A DNA stretch of 64,000 nt from Clostridia bacterium (GTDB taxonomy: Bacteria > Bacillota > Clostridia > Oscillospirales > CAG-272): positions 31,591 through 95,590 of the forward strand of contig JAGAVJ010000039.1 of the NCBI GenBank assembly GCA_017942005.1, written 5' to 3'. The notes under the pieces are model-generated. The model did not search any database. It was given only the letters and a program-made list of their open reading frames with translations, and was not told where the DNA came from. This document shows, in pieces, positions 52,399 through 60,913 of the stretch; position 1 is the stretch's first letter; each line of letters starts with the position of its first letter. The position numbers and the translations under genes were made by a program.

Positions 52399-53787
52399 AT
52401 GGATTTACAAAGCCGCCGCCAGGCGCCTCCATCCGGCAGAAGCGGTTCTGCCGCACCGAATGCAGGGGCAAGGAATCAGAATTCCGCCGCACAGAACGCT
52501 TCCACTGCGCAAAACAGTACGCGTTCCGCACAGGTGCATACGAGTATTGATACGCGAGGGGGCGTACAGCCGCGTCAAAATCCCGGTCGTCCAAGGAATG
52601 ATCCGCGTCCGCAAAACCGTCCCACTCCCTCTGCGCGTACAGCAAAAGCCGGAACTGGTGAATCTGCACAGCCTGTGGAAACCATCATCCGCCTGCGCGG
52701 CTCCGTCGACAGACCGTTTTTGATTCTCGTCATCATCTTAGTATGCTTTGGCTGTGCAATGGTCTTTTCTGCAAGCTATGCCTATGCGGAATATCACTTC
52801 CATGACAGCCTGTACTTTATCCGTTCTCAGCTTCGGTGGGCGGCAGTCGGATTTGTTGTCATGATTATCGTTATGCATATGGACTACCGTTGGTATCAAA
52901 AGCTGACGATGCCGGCATTCCTTGGTACGCTGGGTTTGCTGGCGGCAGTGCCGTTCCTTGGAAAAACGGTAAAAGGCGCGACACGGTGGATTGAAATCGG
53001 TCCGATTCAGGTACAGCCGTCGGAAATGATGAAGCTGGCGCTCGTCATGGTACTGGCGCTGTATGTCTCTGCAAACCGCGGACAGATGGGAAAATTCCGA
53101 AACGGTATCTTGTACCCCTACTGCATTATCGGTGCGGTATGCTTTATCACGGCTCTGGAAAAGCACCTTTCCGCAACAATGATTCTTCTGATGATCGGAA
53201 CGCTGGTCATCTTTATCGGCGGCGCCCCCATCAAATGGCTTGCCGGCTTTATGGGCGCAGGCGCAGGTCTTGTCGGTCTTGCCATCGCATTCTTTGATTA
53301 TGCGCGTCTGCGTGTGCAGTACTGGCTTGATCCGGCATCCGATCCGGATTCTTCCGGCTATCAGCTGATTCAAAGCCTGTATGCCATTGGTTCCGGCGGT
53401 CTGCTTGGCACAGGACTTGGCAACAGTCACCAAAAATATCTATACCTCCCAGAGTCCTCCAATGACTTTATTTTTGCAGTCTTCTGTGAAGAATTCGGAT
53501 TCGTTGGCGCCATCACAGTCATTCTCCTGTTTGCATTGCTTTTGTGGCGCGGCATTGTCATTGCAATGCATGCCCCGGATACGTACTCTTCCCTTCTGAC
53601 ACTCGGTATTATTGCGCAGGTCGCACTGCAGTGTATTATGAACATTGCGGTCGTCACCGGCACCATGCCTGTGACCGGCGTTTCCCTGCCGTTCTTCTCC
53701 TATGGAGGCTCATCACTCGTTATGCTGATGTTTGAAATGGGAATGATTCTATCGGTTTCGCGCTATTCCTATCAGCAGAAAAAATAA
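52399..53787 (+). CDS. ftsW: SEDS-family peptidoglycan polymerase FtsW
   Basis: Septal glycosyltransferase, 462 aa. About 95 residues of Gln/Asn/Arg/Pro-rich cytoplasmic sequence precede the SEDS core, an unusual extension. Ten helices start with ILVIILVCFGCAMVFSASYA. The catalytic-region Asp is in the fourth outside loop, and the signatures TRWIEIGPIQVQPSEMMKLA, GSGGLLGTGLGNSHQKYLYL, EFGFVGAI and TGVSLPFFSYGGSSL are intact. GAAAGGAG lies 8-9 bases before ATG 52399. It follows mraY with no murD between. Confidence 0.95.
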   Translation: MDLQSRRQAPPSGRSGSAAPNAGARNQNSAAQNASTAQNSTRSAQVHTSIDTRGGVQPRQNPGRPRNDPRPQNRPTPSARTAKAGTGESAQPVETIIRLRGSVDRPFLILVIILVCFGCAMVFSASYAYAEYHFHDSLYFIRSQLRWAAVGFVVMIIVMHMDYRWYQKLTMPAFLGTLGLLAAVPFLGKTVKGATRWIEIGPIQVQPSEMMKLALVMVLALYVSANRGQMGKFRNGILYPYCIIGAVCFITALEKHLSATMILLMIGTLVIFIGGAPIKWLAGFMGAGAGLVGLAIAFFDYARLRVQYWLDPASDPDSSGYQLIQSLYAIGSGGLLGTGLGNSHQKYLYLPESSNDFIFAVFCEEFGFVGAITVILLFALLLWRGIVIAMHAPDTYSSLLTLGIIAQVALQCIMNIAVVTGTMPVTGVSLPFFSYGGSSLVMLMFEMGMILSVSRYSYQQKK

Positions 53788-53805
53788 CAAAGGAGAAATT
53801 CACAA

Positions 53806-54945
53806 ATGAGAGTTCTCATGACCGGCGGCGGTACCGGAGGGCACGTCAATCCGGCGCTCGCAATCGCCAATACCATACGGGAACGTGAGCCGGATTCCGA
53901 AATCGCGTTTGTCGGCACGTCTCACGGCATCGAAAACAAATTGGTTCCCAAAGAGGGATATCCTTTGTATCACATCGAAATTCGCGGTCTGCGGCGCAGC
54001 CTGTCCCTTGAAAATATAAAAACAGCGTTTATGGTACTCACCTCTGTTCACAAAGGAAAAAAGCTGATCAAAGAGTTCAAGCCGGATATTGTCATCGGTA
54101 CTGGCGGTTATGCCTGCTTTCCAATTTTAAAGGCGGCGTCCCTGTGCGGGATTCCAACGGCATTGCATGAGTCCAACGCCTATCCGGGCGTGGCTGTCAA
54201 GATGCTGGAATCCTGTGTGGATCGCATGTTCATTAACTTTGAAGAATGCCGCAGCAAGCTCAAGCATCCCGAGCGTGCCCTTTGTGTCGGCAATCCGCTG
54301 CGTACAAAGCCCGGCAGCATCTCCTATGACCGCGCACGGCAGCAGATGGGTATTACAGGGGATAGCAGCGGCAGCAGCAAATACCGTCGCTTCCTGCTCT
54401 CCTGCGGCGGCTCAATGGGCGCGGAGCAGGTCAACTTCGCCATGATTGATCTTATGAAGAACTATACCTCCAAACACCCGGAAATTCTGCACGTCCATGC
54501 AACCGGTGCAATTGAATACGAGATTGCCAAAAAGCGGTTTGAAGACACAGGACTTGACAAGTGTCCGAATCTCCGTCTGCTTGAATATATTTACGACATG
54601 CCCATAGAAATGGCAGCAGCAGACCTTGTCATTGCGCGTGCCGGTTCCATTACAATATCGGAACTGGAGCTGGAAGGAAAGGCATGTATCCTGATTCCGT
54701 CCCCCAACGTTACAGAAAACCACCAATATAAGAATGCAAAGGTTCTTGCAGACCGCGGTGCAGCAATTCTGATTGAGGAAAAAGACATCACACCGGAGCG
54801 TATGACAGAAGCTGTGCGGCACATTTTAGAGGACACCGCAGCACGGCAGACCATGCAGAAGAATATTCGTACCCTTGCCGTCGCGGATGCCTGTGACCGC
54901 ATCTATGAAGACTGTAAAGCCTTAATCCGCGAAAAAACAACGTAA
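53806..54945 (+). CDS. murG: UDP-GlcNAc:lipid I N-acetylglucosaminyltransferase
   Basis: Makes lipid II. 379 aa, GT-B fold. The N-terminal G loop is MTGGGTGGHVNPALAIA, with GTSHGIENKLVPKEGYPLYH, IGTGGYACFPILKAA and HESNAYPGVAVKML. The C-terminal half has LLSCGGSMGAEQVN, the UDP-GlcNAc site LVIARAGSITISELE near residue 285 and SPNVTENHQYKNAKVLADRG. AAAGGAG ten bases before ATG. It starts 18 bp after ftsW. A hairpin array follows the stop. Confidence 0.97.
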   Translation: MRVLMTGGGTGGHVNPALAIANTIREREPDSEIAFVGTSHGIENKLVPKEGYPLYHIEIRGLRRSLSLENIKTAFMVLTSVHKGKKLIKEFKPDIVIGTGGYACFPILKAASLCGIPTALHESNAYPGVAVKMLESCVDRMFINFEECRSKLKHPERALCVGNPLRTKPGSISYDRARQQMGITGDSSGSSKYRRFLLSCGGSMGAEQVNFAMIDLMKNYTSKHPEILHVHATGAIEYEIAKKRFEDTGLDKCPNLRLLEYIYDMPIEMAAADLVIARAGSITISELELEGKACILIPSPNVTENHQYKNAKVLADRGAAILIEEKDITPERMTEAVRHILEDTAARQTMQKNIRTLAVADACDRIYEDCKALIREKTT

Positions 54946-55007
54946 TTTGCGCACAAACGGAACGGTGTTTGTGATAGCATTTTTTCAGTCTCAAAAGACA
55001 CCTTTTA

Positions 55008-55331
55008 GGCGGCGATTCATCGCCGCCCATTGGGCTGCACCAGCTTTAGGCTGCACCAGCTTTAATCTGTGTCATCAAAGGTGATATCCCGCCCGCAGCA
55101 ATACCAATTGTAAAACGCAGTTTTACAATTGCCTACAAATGATATTAGCCGATTGTAAAAGTCATAATTTCATATTGCCCGTAGGGCAATATATCAATAA
55201 ATGCGTCGCTTTGGCGGGTCTCCCGCCAAAAAAGACACCTTTAAAGCGACCAAGGGGAGCCATCGGACTGCGTCAGTCCGATGGAACCAATTGTAAAACG
55301 CAGTTTTACAATTGCCTATAACAAATGATAT
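55008..55331 (+). repeat. Array of six perfect hairpins between murG and divIB
   Basis: In order: GGCGGCGAT/ATCGCCGCC (55008-55027); CAATTGTAAAAC-GCA stem of 12 bp (55105-55131); ATATTGCCC/GGGCAATAT (55172-55192); TTTGGCGGG/CCCGCCAAA (55210-55230) inside a wider GTCGCTTT/AAAGCGAC; CCATCGGACTG/CAGTCCGATGG (55260-55284); and a second exact copy of the 12-bp CAATTG stem (55288-55314), followed like the first by CCTA and AAATGATAT. A 16-bp tandem duplication (GGCTGCACCAGCTTTA) is at 55033-55064. No gene is seen in the 407-bp gap. Confidence 0.9.
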
Positions 55332-55352
55332 GGAAAGGAGGAAACGCTTACA

Positions 55353-56675
55353 TTGAAGAATTTATTTGAACATACGGAAGAAGATACACAAAACATACCG
55401 AACACGGAGCTTCGGTCCGAAAAAAATACAAATACAGAGGATGACGGTCTTGGTGACGATATTTTTTCCGAGAACGCAGAAGCAGACTTCCGCACCAGCC
55501 GTCTGCCCCTGGCCCCGGAACCGGATGTACTTGATGAAAACGACGGCATTTTTATGAGTTGGCCGGGCGCAGAAGAAGCAGAAGAAGATGACAGCATCCA
55601 TGCAGAAGCAGATTCGGCACCAAATGCCAAACAGAAAAAGAAACAAAAAAAGGACAGAAAAAAAGACACGGCATCCCGCAATGCAAAGAAGAACAGCATA
55701 GCGGATGATGCCCCTGATCCAATAGATTCAGACCCAAAGGGTCACAATCAAGGCACAAAGCAAGACGGTGATTCTACCAAAGGCAGCGGCGATTCCCATA
55801 CCCAGTACGCGTTCCGCCGTGCGGCGCGCTCGGATATGGAAGAATCCACGGGAAAGAAAAGCAAACCGTCCGCACAAAAGCACGACAATTCTGCTGACAA
55901 CGAAGCAACTCTGTCGTCAATCAAGTACTACAAGCATACACAAAAGTTAAGGCAGCTTGTCGTCCACCGTATGCTGCCGATTGTACTTGCGCTTGTGCTC
56001 ATCTCCGGGTTCGTCATCTTCTTTTTCCGTCTGCAGCATTTGAACTTCGTCAATTTAACCGGCTATGCTGCGGAAGATGTCTTCCATGCCGCCGGCATTC
56101 AGAAAAACAATTTCATCTTTTCAATCTCCTCCTCCGATATCGAAAAACGTCTGCGTACAAGGTTTCCCTATATTCAAAGCGTCACGGTGGAACGGAAATT
56201 GCCGGACACGGTCAATTTGGTGTTCGAGGAAGACTGTGCGCTGTTCTATACACAGATTTACAACGAATATTTCGTCATTTCAGAATCCATGCGTGTACTC
56301 GGACGTTATGACAGTGTGGATGAGTTAGATGAGGGACTGCGTGCGGTCACCTTATCCACAGTCTCTTATGCCGTGGTCGGGCACTCGCTTTCCTTTTACG
56401 ATTCCTCTTATCTTGCTTTCTTAAAAAATTTCCTTGCCGTGCTGGAAGACTCTGATATCTACAGTCATATCACAGCAATGGATATCTCTAATCGGTTCGA
56501 TTTAAAAATTACATACGATGACCGCCTGCAGATCAATCTCGGAAACGATGAATATCTTGCTTCCAATCTTGGCTTTGTTAAGGGAATCATCGAAAGCCTC
56601 GACCCTCGCAAGTCAGGAGAAATCAATATCATCGACAACAAAAGCGCCTCTTTTTCTGAAACAATAAACACATGA
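55353..56675 (+). CDS. divIB: Cell division protein DivIB/FtsQ
   Basis: 440 aa. About 195 residues of acidic then Lys-rich cytoplasmic sequence (TEEDTQNIPNTELRSEKN, KQKKKQKKDRKKD) precede one membrane helix (MLPIVLALVLISGFVIFFF, about 207-225). A POTRA domain (HLNFVNLTGYAAEDVFHAAG, then RTRFPYIQSVTVERKLPDTV) and a beta domain follow. This is the DivIB layout with a long N-terminus. The start codon is TTG 55353 with AAAGGAGG 11 bases upstream. It lies between murG and ftsZ as in Firmicutes; murB and murC, often nearby, are absent. Confidence 0.9.
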   Translation: MKNLFEHTEEDTQNIPNTELRSEKNTNTEDDGLGDDIFSENAEADFRTSRLPLAPEPDVLDENDGIFMSWPGAEEAEEDDSIHAEADSAPNAKQKKKQKKDRKKDTASRNAKKNSIADDAPDPIDSDPKGHNQGTKQDGDSTKGSGDSHTQYAFRRAARSDMEESTGKKSKPSAQKHDNSADNEATLSSIKYYKHTQKLRQLVVHRMLPIVLALVLISGFVIFFFRLQHLNFVNLTGYAAEDVFHAAGIQKNNFIFSISSSDIEKRLRTRFPYIQSVTVERKLPDTVNLVFEEDCALFYTQIYNEYFVISESMRVLGRYDSVDELDEGLRAVTLSTVSYAVVGHSLSFYDSSYLAFLKNFLAVLEDSDIYSHITAMDISNRFDLKITYDDRLQINLGNDEYLASNLGFVKGIIESLDPRKSGEINIIDNKSASFSETINT

Positions 56676-56686
56676 TTATGACCATG

Positions 56687-56719
56687 GGGCTGTTGCAAGT
56701 TTTCAACTTGCAACAGCCC
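56687..56719 (+). terminator. Perfect 15-bp hairpin after divIB (same as 25439-25471)
   Basis: GGGCTGTTGCAAGTT pairs with AACTTGCAACAGCCC around a 3-nt loop. The sequence equals the hairpin after alr except in the loop. No T run follows, so it may be a repeat or processing site rather than a standard terminator. Confidence 0.65.
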
Positions 56720-56865
56720 GGGATCACAAAGTGATCCGAATTCGGCGTTTTCACAGTGGATTTTGATAAAAATCCACTGCGAAATTTCGCTTGAAAAAGC
56801 GAAAAGGCGAATTTTATAGACTGTCGCATGCGACAGTCGTATGGAGCCATGTTAATGCGACAACC
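56720..56865 (+). repeat. Structured intergenic element, copy 2 (divIB-ftsZ gap)
   Basis: Successive stems: GGATCAC/GTGATCC, CAGTGGATTTT/AAAATCCACTG, TTCGCTT/AAGCGAA and CTGTCGCATGCGACAG. The element matches the minus strand at 7285-7407 over most of its length. This is the better-folding copy. The remainder of the gap to ftsZ (56866-57205) holds the ftsZ promoter and no gene. Confidence 0.85.
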
Positions 56866-56979
56866 CGTTTTACGCACCTTTTATTAATTGTTTTGGCGTA
56901 ATTATTTTCCATTTTTCCCATTTTTTCATAAAATCAGATCAGGAACATGTAAACATTTCGTTAATTTTAGCGCAGTCTC

Positions 56980-57008
56980 TTGAAAAAGTGACAAAAAAAA
57001 GGTATCAT
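56980..57008 (+). promoter_or_regulatory. ftsZ promoter
   Basis: TTGAAA (56980-56985), 17 bp, TATCAT (57003-57008), about 200 bp upstream of ftsZ. An overlapping alternative is GTGACA (56988-56993) with TATAGT (57010-57015). Confidence 0.65.
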
Positions 57009-57205
57009 ATATAGTAGGAAAATGAAGTGCAACTCATGTTACGGTCGTTTCCCGGTCATTTTTTATTTTCTGAGAGCCATTTTGTGGATGCTGTGCGGCA
57101 TCGCACATTTTTAAAGTAAATTTAATAATCGTAATTTGGTTGACTGGACGCAAGATTATCTCTCAGCACTGTATCCAATCCATACATAATTCAGGAGGAA
57201 AGCAT

Positions 57206-58417
57206 ATGTCTAATTTCGAATTCGACGCAGGCGAAACAAGCGTTGTCAATATAAAGGTAGTCGGTGTCGGCGGCGGCGGCAACAACGCCGTCAACCGTAT
57301 GATAGAAAGCAATGTCAAGGGTGTGCAGTTTATCGCCATCAATACAGACCTTCAGGCACTGACAAAATCGAATGCACCGGTAAAAATCAATATCGGTGAT
57401 AAGGTGACCAAAGGCAAGGGCGCCGGAGCAAATCCTGAAGTCGGTGCGCATGCGGCGGAAGACTCCAAGGAGGAAATCTCCCGTGCACTGGAAGGTGCGG
57501 ATATGGTCTTTATCACAACCGGCATGGGCGGCGGAACCGGTACAGGAGCTGCGCCTATCGTCGCAAAAATCGCACGGGAAATGGGAATTCTCACCATTGG
57601 TATCGTCACAAAGCCGTTCTCCTTTGAAGGCAAGCGCCGTATGGATCAGGCAGAAGCCGGCATCATCCGTCTGCGCGAATATGTAGATTCTCTCCTGATC
57701 ATTCCCAACGACAGATTGAAGGAAGCCTCTGAAACAAAGCTGACCTTAATGAATGCGTTCGCTATTGCGGACGACGTGCTGCGCCGCGGTGTCCAGAGTA
57801 TTTCCGAGCTGATCAATGTTCCCGGTTTGATCAACCTCGACTTTGCCGACGTCACCAATATCATGTCCGGCGCAGGACTTGCACATATGGGTACAGGTCA
57901 GGCAACCGGCAAGGACAAGGCAGAAAAAGCAGCGCAGATGGCAATTTCTTCTCCGCTTTTGGAAACCTCTATTTCCGGTGCGCGCGGTATCCTGGTCAAC
58001 ATCACCGGTTCTCCCGACCTCGGACTTGATGAAGCGTATATTGCATCGCAGCTGATCACCGATCAGGCAGATCCGGACGCCATCGTCATCTGGGGTGTTG
58101 CGTTCGATGCAGCACTGGAGGACGAGCTTCACGTAACCGTCATTGCGACCGGTCTTGACGGCGATAAGAAATTAAAGAAGCTGACGCCGGAAGAAATTGC
58201 ACAGGAAGAAGCACGTGCTGCAGCAGAAGCCAAAGCAAAGGAAGAAGCAGAACGCGCAGCCGCACAGGCAAAGGAAAAGGCAGAAGCTGAAGCCAAGGCA
58301 AAAGCAGAGGAGGAGGCACGAAACGCACCGGTTGATCCTGTAACAGACGGCGTCATTTCCGATTCCGACTTTGACGACATCATGAAGATTCTTAAGAGAA
58401 CGAGAAGAAACAACTGA
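57206..58417 (+). CDS. ftsZ: Cell division protein FtsZ
   Basis: Tubulin-like GTPase that forms the Z ring. 403 aa. [18 protein letters not shown] at about 16, the GTP signature [17 protein letters not shown] near 105 and the T7 loop [17 protein letters not shown] near 208 are present. After the core is a helical Ala/Glu/Lys-rich linker of about 45 residues ([20 protein letters not shown]). The C-terminal peptide is [16 protein letters not shown], which differs from the usual DIPxFLR. ATG 57206 has AGGAGG six to seven bases upstream; the longer frame from 57140 is rejected. Own promoter, and a strong terminator follows. Confidence 0.98.
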   Translation: MSNFEFDAGETSVVNIKVVGVGGGGNNAVNRMIESNVKGVQFIAINTDLQALTKSNAPVKINIGDKVTKGKGAGANPEVGAHAAEDSKEEISRALEGADMVFITTGMGGGTGTGAAPIVAKIAREMGILTIGIVTKPFSFEGKRRMDQAEAGIIRLREYVDSLLIIPNDRLKEASETKLTLMNAFAIADDVLRRGVQSISELINVPGLINLDFADVTNIMSGAGLAHMGTGQATGKDKAEKAAQMAISSPLLETSISGARGILVNITGSPDLGLDEAYIASQLITDQADPDAIVIWGVAFDAALEDELHVTVIATGLDGDKKLKKLTPEEIAQEEARAAAEAKAKEEAERAAAQAKEKAEAEAKAKAEEEARNAPVDPVTDGVISDSDFDDIMKILKRTRRNN

Positions 58418-58445
58418 TTATCAAAATCAGCAAATCATAGAATAA

Positions 58446-58483
58446 GAACAAGCGGTACAGCTTATCTACTGTACCGCTTGTTC
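58446..58483. terminator. Bidirectional terminator between ftsZ and the convergent gene
   Basis: GAACAAGCGGTACAG pairs perfectly with CTGTACCGCTTGTTC (15 bp). It lies between the ftsZ stop and the minus-strand stop at 58497, so it can serve both. Confidence 0.85.
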
Positions 58484-58496
58484 TCTGTTTATGAGA

Positions 58497-59078
58497 TTAC
58501 TTTTTCTTTTCCTCATATTCCATCTTCTGTTCATTTGCCAGATGCAGACGTGTGGCGTCCCAGTCGCTGTGTATCTGCACCGTGAAAATCAGATGAAACG
58601 CACCGTATACAAGCGTTAAAATCACCGCAGCCGGCGGGATGAACAACAGAATTGTCGGATTTTCGTAAATGGTCAGAAGTACAGGCGGCATAATAACACG
58701 AAACATAATCATCGCCACAATAATGAGGATCGCCGCCAGAACCATACATAAAATGGAAATACAGTCGCTGAAGAATTCAGCGGAACGGAAAATCGTCTTT
58801 GCATCCTTCTGCCAGGTATAGCTGCCGTCCGGTGTATTGTGACGGAACGTGCGCATCTGCTCACTGTCTTTATCAAGACGGTTCCTTTCCGGCACTGCAT
58901 AATAAACGCCGATGAGCAGGAAAACCGCAATCGTACTGAGAACGATGTTCCCTTTCCACAACACATTGAACAATGTCTGAAAAATCGGCAGACCCACAAT
59001 CACAATGACAACGAGTACGAGTGTGTAAATCAAATGATTTTTCACATTATTAAAAATTCGATTGGGTAGAATTCGCAT
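58497..59078 (-). CDS. Membrane protein of unknown function
   Basis: 193 aa, not recognised. Four predicted membrane segments in two pairs: TLVLVVIVIVGLPIFQTL and NIVLSTIAVFLLIGVYYAV near the N-terminus, ILCMVLAAILIIVAMIMF and LLFIPPAAVILTLVYGAF later. A cytoplasmic middle loop contains NRLDKDSEQMRTFRHNT, and the C-terminus is charged (EQKMEYEEKKK). Start ATG 59078 is reached through a Shine-Dalgarno/stem-loop leader (59079-59118). It follows the MoxR/DUF58/DUF4129 genes after a repeat element. Confidence 0.75.
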   Translation of the reverse strand: MRILPNRIFNNVKNHLIYTLVLVVIVIVGLPIFQTLFNVLWKGNIVLSTIAVFLLIGVYYAVPERNRLDKDSEQMRTFRHNTPDGSYTWQKDAKTIFRSAEFFSDCISILCMVLAAILIIVAMIMFRVIMPPVLLTIYENPTILLFIPPAAVILTLVYGAFHLIFTVQIHSDWDATRLHLANEQKMEYEEKKK

Positions 59079-59118
59079 GATAAATAACCATTGCTTTCGT
59101 TTGCGAAAGCTTCCTTTC
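59079..59118 (-). promoter_or_regulatory. Shine-Dalgarno / stem-loop / start arrangement, gene at 59078
   Basis: On the minus strand GAAAGGA (59118-59112) is followed after one base by GCTTTCG-CAAA-CGAAAGC, then AATGG, nine bases and ATG. The tail is nearly the same as that of ymxH. No ribosome site lies closer to the start. Confidence 0.7.
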
Positions 59119-59149
59119 TTGCTATGGACAGCGCGAATATAATAGATAC

Positions 59150-59318
59150 GCTCTTGGGACGTTTTTGAAAAGGATGGAGCATGAATGCGACAGCCCTCCC
59201 GCCGCTATGGCATCCTCCAAAAACTTTTCATCGACTATATCAAAAATACATTTATAAATATAATAAAAAAAGGGGTAAGGGGAATGAGAAAATCTTTTTT
59301 GGTGGAAAAATTTTCCCC
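59150..59318. repeat. Two-hairpin intergenic repeat, copy 5 (mosaic)
   Basis: Left arm CTTGGGACGTTTTTGAAAA is interrupted by a piece (about 59172-59205) that matches the tail of the 7285/56720 element. CCGCCGCTATGGCATCC and TCCAAAAACTTTTCATCGA follow, then an A/T core and the inverted right arm ending TTTTCCCC at 59318. It lies after the stop at 59338. Confidence 0.75.
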
Positions 59319-59337
59319 ATAACGCATCGAACATACA

Positions 59338-60897
59338 TTAAAAAAGCGTGCGAACAATGGTACAAAGCCGATTTAAGACATCCTCCTCGGTTGTTCCCCG
59401 ATTCTCCATGACAGTGTCATGCAGGACGGCAGCAGGAGTGGTGGAAGTATTTGCAGCATCTGCATAGCGCAGCGTTTCGTATACGGCCGTCAGTGAATCC
59501 ATATCTGCAATCATATCGCGTTTCTTTACCTTGACGGTCAGTTCACGCGGCGTATCACTGGCACGAATCCCGCAGTTGTAGTGCCGCAGCAATGCCGCAG
59601 CAACAGCATACGCAAAACAGATTTTTTCCTTATTTGAGGGCAGCGTGTCTAATTTTCTTTGAAAGTCCGCATAGCTTTGCACTTTCTCTGCATACAGACG
59701 ACTTTTATGCCGCAGATGCCGCGTTTTTTCCTCTGTATCCGTAAAGTTTAAAAATTCTGTTGTCTGTACTTGTTTGACAGTTTTATTCGGATGCAGGAGG
59801 AACTGAATGAACTCTAAAAACGTCTTCCACAGCGCCAAAGCCTTTTCCCGTACCACCGGAACCGACAGGACAACCAGAAGCAGTACCGCCAGCGCTGCAA
59901 GGATTGCAAAGACTACTACCCAGTATTCCGCCTGCTTTGGCTGCATCCGCATATAAGCCTCGGCAAGGTGCGTTTGAGAAAGCACTTTTTCCATTTTCTC
60001 TTCATCACCGCTTGTATTTTTAATAAACATGGCGAAAAAGAAACGGACACATGCATAAAACGCCTTCACAATCACAACCAGACAGGACATTGCAAACACA
60101 GCACACACCGCAGCACAGCCGAGTGTGATGCCTACAATGCGGATACTGTATCCCTTTGCCGCATCGTTGATGCCGCGCGCAATTTTACCGCCGAAGGGAC
60201 GCGTGATAAACGCCTGATTGAGCAAAAACAAATACAGGACAATCACAAGCACAAGCGACAGAACATATGCGGCATTCAATACCGGCATCTGATTCCACTT
60301 GCCGACAATGACCACCAAAATGATCCATTGAATCAGAAGCGCAATGCTAATGGTGCCGATGCGCCTTGTGTAGATCAGCGTATTGTACGGAATAAACCAT
60401 AAATACGCACCAAATTCCAACATAAATGCCGCGCACAACGAAAGCAGCGTCGGAAAGGAAGAACTGCCGGAAAAAGAATCGGAATACAGACGCAGTACCT
60501 GCATGGCAAGCATTCCGGTATTCAAAAACACCGGGAGGACAAACAGGTGACAGATCAATGCTTCCCGCAGCCGATAGCGTCTTGTGGTGTCCTCATAGCT
60601 GTAAACGCTCGGCTTGCGCTGTACATGCAGTATCTTTGCACCGAGAATCTGCAATCCATACCCTGCCAAACCTATGAGAATGAGATACAGCAGTGCCAAA
60701 ATCTGCAAAAACGGTATGGAAACGGTCGGCAGCGTCACAACTGCGCAAAACGGTAAAGCCACAAACAGATAGCACAGCGTTGCTCCGCCTTTGTAAACAG
60801 GTTCATAATTGATATTGCCTGCAAGCGCACGCTTGTGCCGCATGTTTGGATTGTCAGCCGCCGTAGGATGATAATTTGAAAAAGAAAAACGCCGCAA
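59338..60897 (-). CDS. Membrane protein with C-terminal DUF4129-like domain
   Basis: 519 aa. About eight membrane segments in the first 360 residues (LCYLFVALPFCAVVTLPTVS, VFAILAALAVLLLVVLSVPV as the last). The C-terminal cytoplasmic domain (FQRKLDTLPSNKEKICFAYA, LLRHYNCG, SDTPRELTVKV) resembles DUF4129, which in many bacteria ends transglutaminase-like proteins. No transglutaminase triad is seen here. TTG 60897, six bases after GGGGAG, is the better start; ATG 60903 directly abuts that site. It forms an operon with DUF58 (10-16 bp gap) and MoxR. Confidence 0.75.
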   Translation of the reverse strand: MRRFSFSNYHPTAADNPNMRHKRALAGNINYEPVYKGGATLCYLFVALPFCAVVTLPTVSIPFLQILALLYLILIGLAGYGLQILGAKILHVQRKPSVYSYEDTTRRYRLREALICHLFVLPVFLNTGMLAMQVLRLYSDSFSGSSSFPTLLSLCAAFMLEFGAYLWFIPYNTLIYTRRIGTISIALLIQWIILVVIVGKWNQMPVLNAAYVLSLVLVIVLYLFLLNQAFITRPFGGKIARGINDAAKGYSIRIVGITLGCAAVCAVFAMSCLVVIVKAFYACVRFFFAMFIKNTSGDEEKMEKVLSQTHLAEAYMRMQPKQAEYWVVVFAILAALAVLLLVVLSVPVVREKALALWKTFLEFIQFLLHPNKTVKQVQTTEFLNFTDTEEKTRHLRHKSRLYAEKVQSYADFQRKLDTLPSNKEKICFAYAVAAALLRHYNCGIRASDTPRELTVKVKKRDMIADMDSLTAVYETLRYADAANTSTTPAAVLHDTVMENRGTTEEDVLNRLCTIVRTLF

Positions 60898-60913
60898 TGT
60901 CATCTCCCCTCTC

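Noticed and set aside
55008..55331. Possible CRISPR array in the murG-divIB gap
   Set aside because: The repeats are different perfect hairpins, with only one repeated twice. There is no constant repeat-spacer period and no cas gene.
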